From JBFGJH01 sp041586155 (GTDB lineage: Bacteria > Actinomycetota > Acidimicrobiia > Spongiisociales > JAENVV01): 64,000 nt of DNA. The notes under the pieces were generated by a model, which ran no database searches, had not been told where the DNA came from, and saw nothing but the letters and a program-made list of their open reading frames with translations. The translations under genes were made by a program, and so were the position numbers. Shown here one piece after another: positions 62,449 to 64,000 of the stretch (within the stretch, counting starts at the first letter, position 1; every line of letters begins with the position of its first letter). The stretch spans positions 36,029 to 100,028 of the forward strand of contig JBFHAT010000005.1 in the NCBI GenBank assembly GCA_041586155.1. Direction: 5' to 3'.

Positions 62449-63143
62449 ATCCCGTCCTGGCGGAGCTCAGCCCAACCGATCTGCACGTCGGGCTCTCGCA
62501 TGTAGAGCGGCCGAATCTCGTCGGGGTGAGGAAAATCCTCGGCCTTGAGGCGCGCCGCCGCCGATTCGAGCAGCGCCTCGGCGCTCGGGTAGCGGGGCCG
62601 TCCGGTACGCATCCGGTGCAAGCCGTTCAGCACTTCGCCGGGTAGCGACTGCCAATCGCCAACGATGAGCCCGTCCGCCGGGTCTGACTCGAGCATGCCG
62701 CGCAGCGCGTTGGCAGACACGAGCTGGCCGGGCCCGTCCTTGACGACGCCACCGGGCACCGGTCGGTACGATGCCACCGCCCACTCGCCCCGCCGGACAT
62801 CCACCACCGCCCAGATGTGGCGGCGGCCGGTGGCGGCACGCAGCGCCAGCGAATCCAGGGCGTTACCCGGTACCAGCGGTACACCCAGCGCCGCAGCCAA
62901 ACCTTGTGCCGTCGACAACCCGACTCGGATACCCGTGTAGAGACCCGGTCCGATGTCGACGACCACCGCCTGCAGGTCGCCGGGCGACCAGCCCGCTTGA
63001 TCGAAGCAGAAGTCGAGGGCGCTGACGATGAACGCCGAGTGGCCGCGACGATCGATGCGTTCGGCTGAGGCGACAACCGTTCGGCCGTCGCCGAGCGCGA
63101 CGGACGAGGATGCCGTCGCCGTCTCGATGGCGAGCACTCTCAT
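62436..63143 (-). CDS. tsaB: TsaB, tRNA t6A biosynthesis scaffold
   Basis: A 235-residue ASKHA relative of TsaD. It begins MRVLAIETATASSSVALG and has VVDIGPGLYTGIRVGLSTAQ and VPLVPGNALDSLAL, all TsaB-type. It lacks the HxEGH metal site. It forms the complex with TsaD and TsaE. ATG 63143 overlaps the tsaE stop (ATGA). Confidence 0.94.
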   Translation of the reverse strand: MRVLAIETATASSSVALGDGRTVVASAERIDRRGHSAFIVSALDFCFDQAGWSPGDLQAVVVDIGPGLYTGIRVGLSTAQGLAAALGVPLVPGNALDSLALRAATGRRHIWAVVDVRRGEWAVASYRPVPGGVVKDGPGQLVSANALRGMLESDPADGLIVGDWQSLPGEVLNGLHRMRTGRPRYPSAEALLESAAARLKAEDFPHPDEIRPLYMREPDVQIGWAELRQDGIWSD

Positions 63144-63598
63144 ACGGTGAGCTCCGTCAGCGGTCGCCCGATCCACGTTCCGGCCGGGATGAGCTGCACC
63201 GTGCGAGTCTGCTCGTCTTCGATGGCGATGTCGACCACGAGATGATCGTGCGGCAGCGCCGGCCCCACCGCACTCCCCCATTCGATGACGAGTACTCCGT
63301 CATCGGCTTCGTCGAAGGCATTGAGGTCTTCGAATTCGCCCATGCTGGACAGGCGGTAGACATCGACGTGAACCAGCGGAACAAAACCCGAGTCGTAGCG
63401 GCGCATGAGGACGAAGCTCGGGCTGGTGACCGGCTCGTCGATGCCGAGACCCTCAGCGAGTCCACCTACGAAGGCAGTCTTCCCGGCGCCGAGCGGGCCT
63501 GAGATCGCCAGCACGTCACCTGCTCGGGTCAACCCGGCAAGGCGTCGTCCGACCGCCATGGTCGCGGCTGCGTCTCGTGTGGTGATCTCGATGCTCAC
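63140..63598 (-). CDS. tsaE: TsaE, tRNA t6A ATPase
   Basis: A 152-residue P-loop protein. Walker A is SGPLGAGKTAF, then SPSFVLMRRY and LVHVDVYRL (Walker-B-like region) and VIEWGSAVG. It activates the TsaBD complex by ATP hydrolysis. The GTG at 63598 is preferred because the N-terminus (VSIEITTRD) matches family length; upstream sequence is not TsaE-like and the ribosome site is weak. It is the first gene of the tsa run. Confidence 0.92.
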   Translation of the reverse strand: MSIEITTRDAAATMAVGRRLAGLTRAGDVLAISGPLGAGKTAFVGGLAEGLGIDEPVTSPSFVLMRRYDSGFVPLVHVDVYRLSSMGEFEDLNAFDEADDGVLVIEWGSAVGPALPHDHLVVDIAIEDEQTRTVQLIPAGTWIGRPLTELTV

Positions 63599-63806
63599 GA
63601 TTCTCAGATGGGGGCTGGGGCTCGCTCCGGGGCGCTCCACATCGGCTGTCCCTGTTGCGACTCGGCGCGAGGAAGATGAGAGAGAGCGAACATCCGGTCG
63701 GACCCAGGATAGGCCATTCCCGGTCGGCCTGGTGATTCCTTCCTCAGGGCTGAGCAACGCACTGCCGGGGAGCACCGGGCCCACTCGCCGCCCGAGACGA
63801 CGAGCC

Positions 63807-64000
63807 TCATCTGCCAGCCGCGTTCCGCAAGGCCTCGCGCGTCACGGCGAAGGCCGCCTCTCCCAGTTGGTCGAGGTTGGCCGAAACCGGCCCGCACGAC
63901 AGCGCAAAGACGGCGTCTCCGTCGTAGCGCGTGTGGACGGGGTAGATCGTGGCCGCGAACGCATCGTGGGCCCGAACGCACAACCGAACGAGATCTTCGC
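63807..64000 (-). CDS. P1-family peptidase, C-terminal part
   Basis: The last 63 codons of a gene that begins outside the window. LVRLCVRAHDAFAATIYPVH and RYDGDAVFALSCGPV resemble the end of P1-family peptidases (DmpA / L-aminopeptidase D-esterase), which are N-terminal-nucleophile hydrolases processed into two chains. The stop is at 63807-63809. The catalytic Ser and chain-cleavage site are outside the window. Confidence 0.7.
   Translation of the reverse strand, partial: EDLVRLCVRAHDAFAATIYPVHTRYDGDAVFALSCGPVSANLDQLGEAAFAVTREALRNAAGR

Noticed and set aside
63604..63810. A 68-codon minus-strand frame starting at the P1 peptidase stop (ATGA overlap)
   Set aside because: The overlap is suggestive, but composition is Pro/Arg-rich and unlike a folded protein, and no family is recognised.

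Overview
The window is GC-rich bacterial chromosome, densely coded in short overlapping operons. A WhiB protein, a long DivIVA/Wag31-type coiled-coil protein, a b558-type succinate dehydrogenase, homodimeric pyruvate dehydrogenase E1, a GuaB3-type IMP dehydrogenase and an NrtR-controlled nadABC operon all point to an actinobacterium. The mix of liv transporter, SCP2 protein and orphan TadE/TadG genes would fit Acidimicrobiia, but that placement is inference. No rRNA, tRNA, CRISPR array, insertion sequence or phage gene was seen; this is core chromosome with many regulatory elements.

Layout. 1-3.3 kb: DivIVA-like protein (cut by the window edge), a PDZ/Lon-domain protease and the biotin transporter BioY. 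3.3-10.7 kb: a fadD-livHMKFG operon, an acyl-CoA synthetase coupled to a branched-chain-amino-acid-type ABC importer. 10.8-16.2 kb: MoaE, a zincin-like protein with a degenerate HExxH, TatA, an ECF sigma / anti-sigma / RseB-like envelope-stress operon with its own ECF-type promoter, two unknown membrane proteins and WhiB. 16.6-20 kb: sdhCAB. 20.1-24.6 kb: two tandem tadE-tadG pairs flanking an SCP2 gene. 24.6-32.3 kb: malate dehydrogenase, a lipoprotein with a zinc-peptidase motif, nadABC with its regulator NrtR, isocitrate dehydrogenase. 32.4-38 kb: a run of folD, purH, purN, sucD, sucC and a cobalamin-binding mutase domain. 38-44.3 kb: PcrA/UvrD helicase and a three-gene signalling cluster (CheA-receiver hybrid, receiver-GAF protein, histidine kinase). 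44.3-48.9 kb: guaA, guaB3, CPBP protease, trpS. 49-51.8 kb: aceE. 51.7-58.6 kb: a duplicated-repeat lipoprotein, two paralogous TetR regulators, citramalate synthase, a lipoprotein, a Nudix hydrolase, an acetyltransferase and an Lrp regulator. 58.7-64 kb: a 52-residue protein, groESL with tandem CIRCE operators, the tsaE-tsaB-rimI-tsaD tRNA t6A cluster and the end of a P1-family peptidase.

Much of the window serves central carbon and nucleotide metabolism: TCA-cycle enzymes (sdhCAB, mdh, icd, sucCD), pyruvate entry (aceE), purine synthesis and its folate supply (folD, purN, purH, guaA, guaB3), and NAD synthesis.

The strongest regulatory findings are two apparent ribosome-mediated attenuators. 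One precedes trpS: a nine-codon leader peptide with tandem Trp codons, then a terminator-like hairpin. The other precedes cimA: an eleven-codon leader peptide with three consecutive Ile codons, then two hairpins, the second a classical intrinsic terminator. Also clear are a palindrome over the -10 box of the nadA promoter beside nrtR, a sigE autoregulatory ECF promoter, a shared 20-bp element in front of both tetR genes, and a double CIRCE upstream of groES. One oddity in a core gene is a Gly-to-Asp change in the Walker A motif of LivF.
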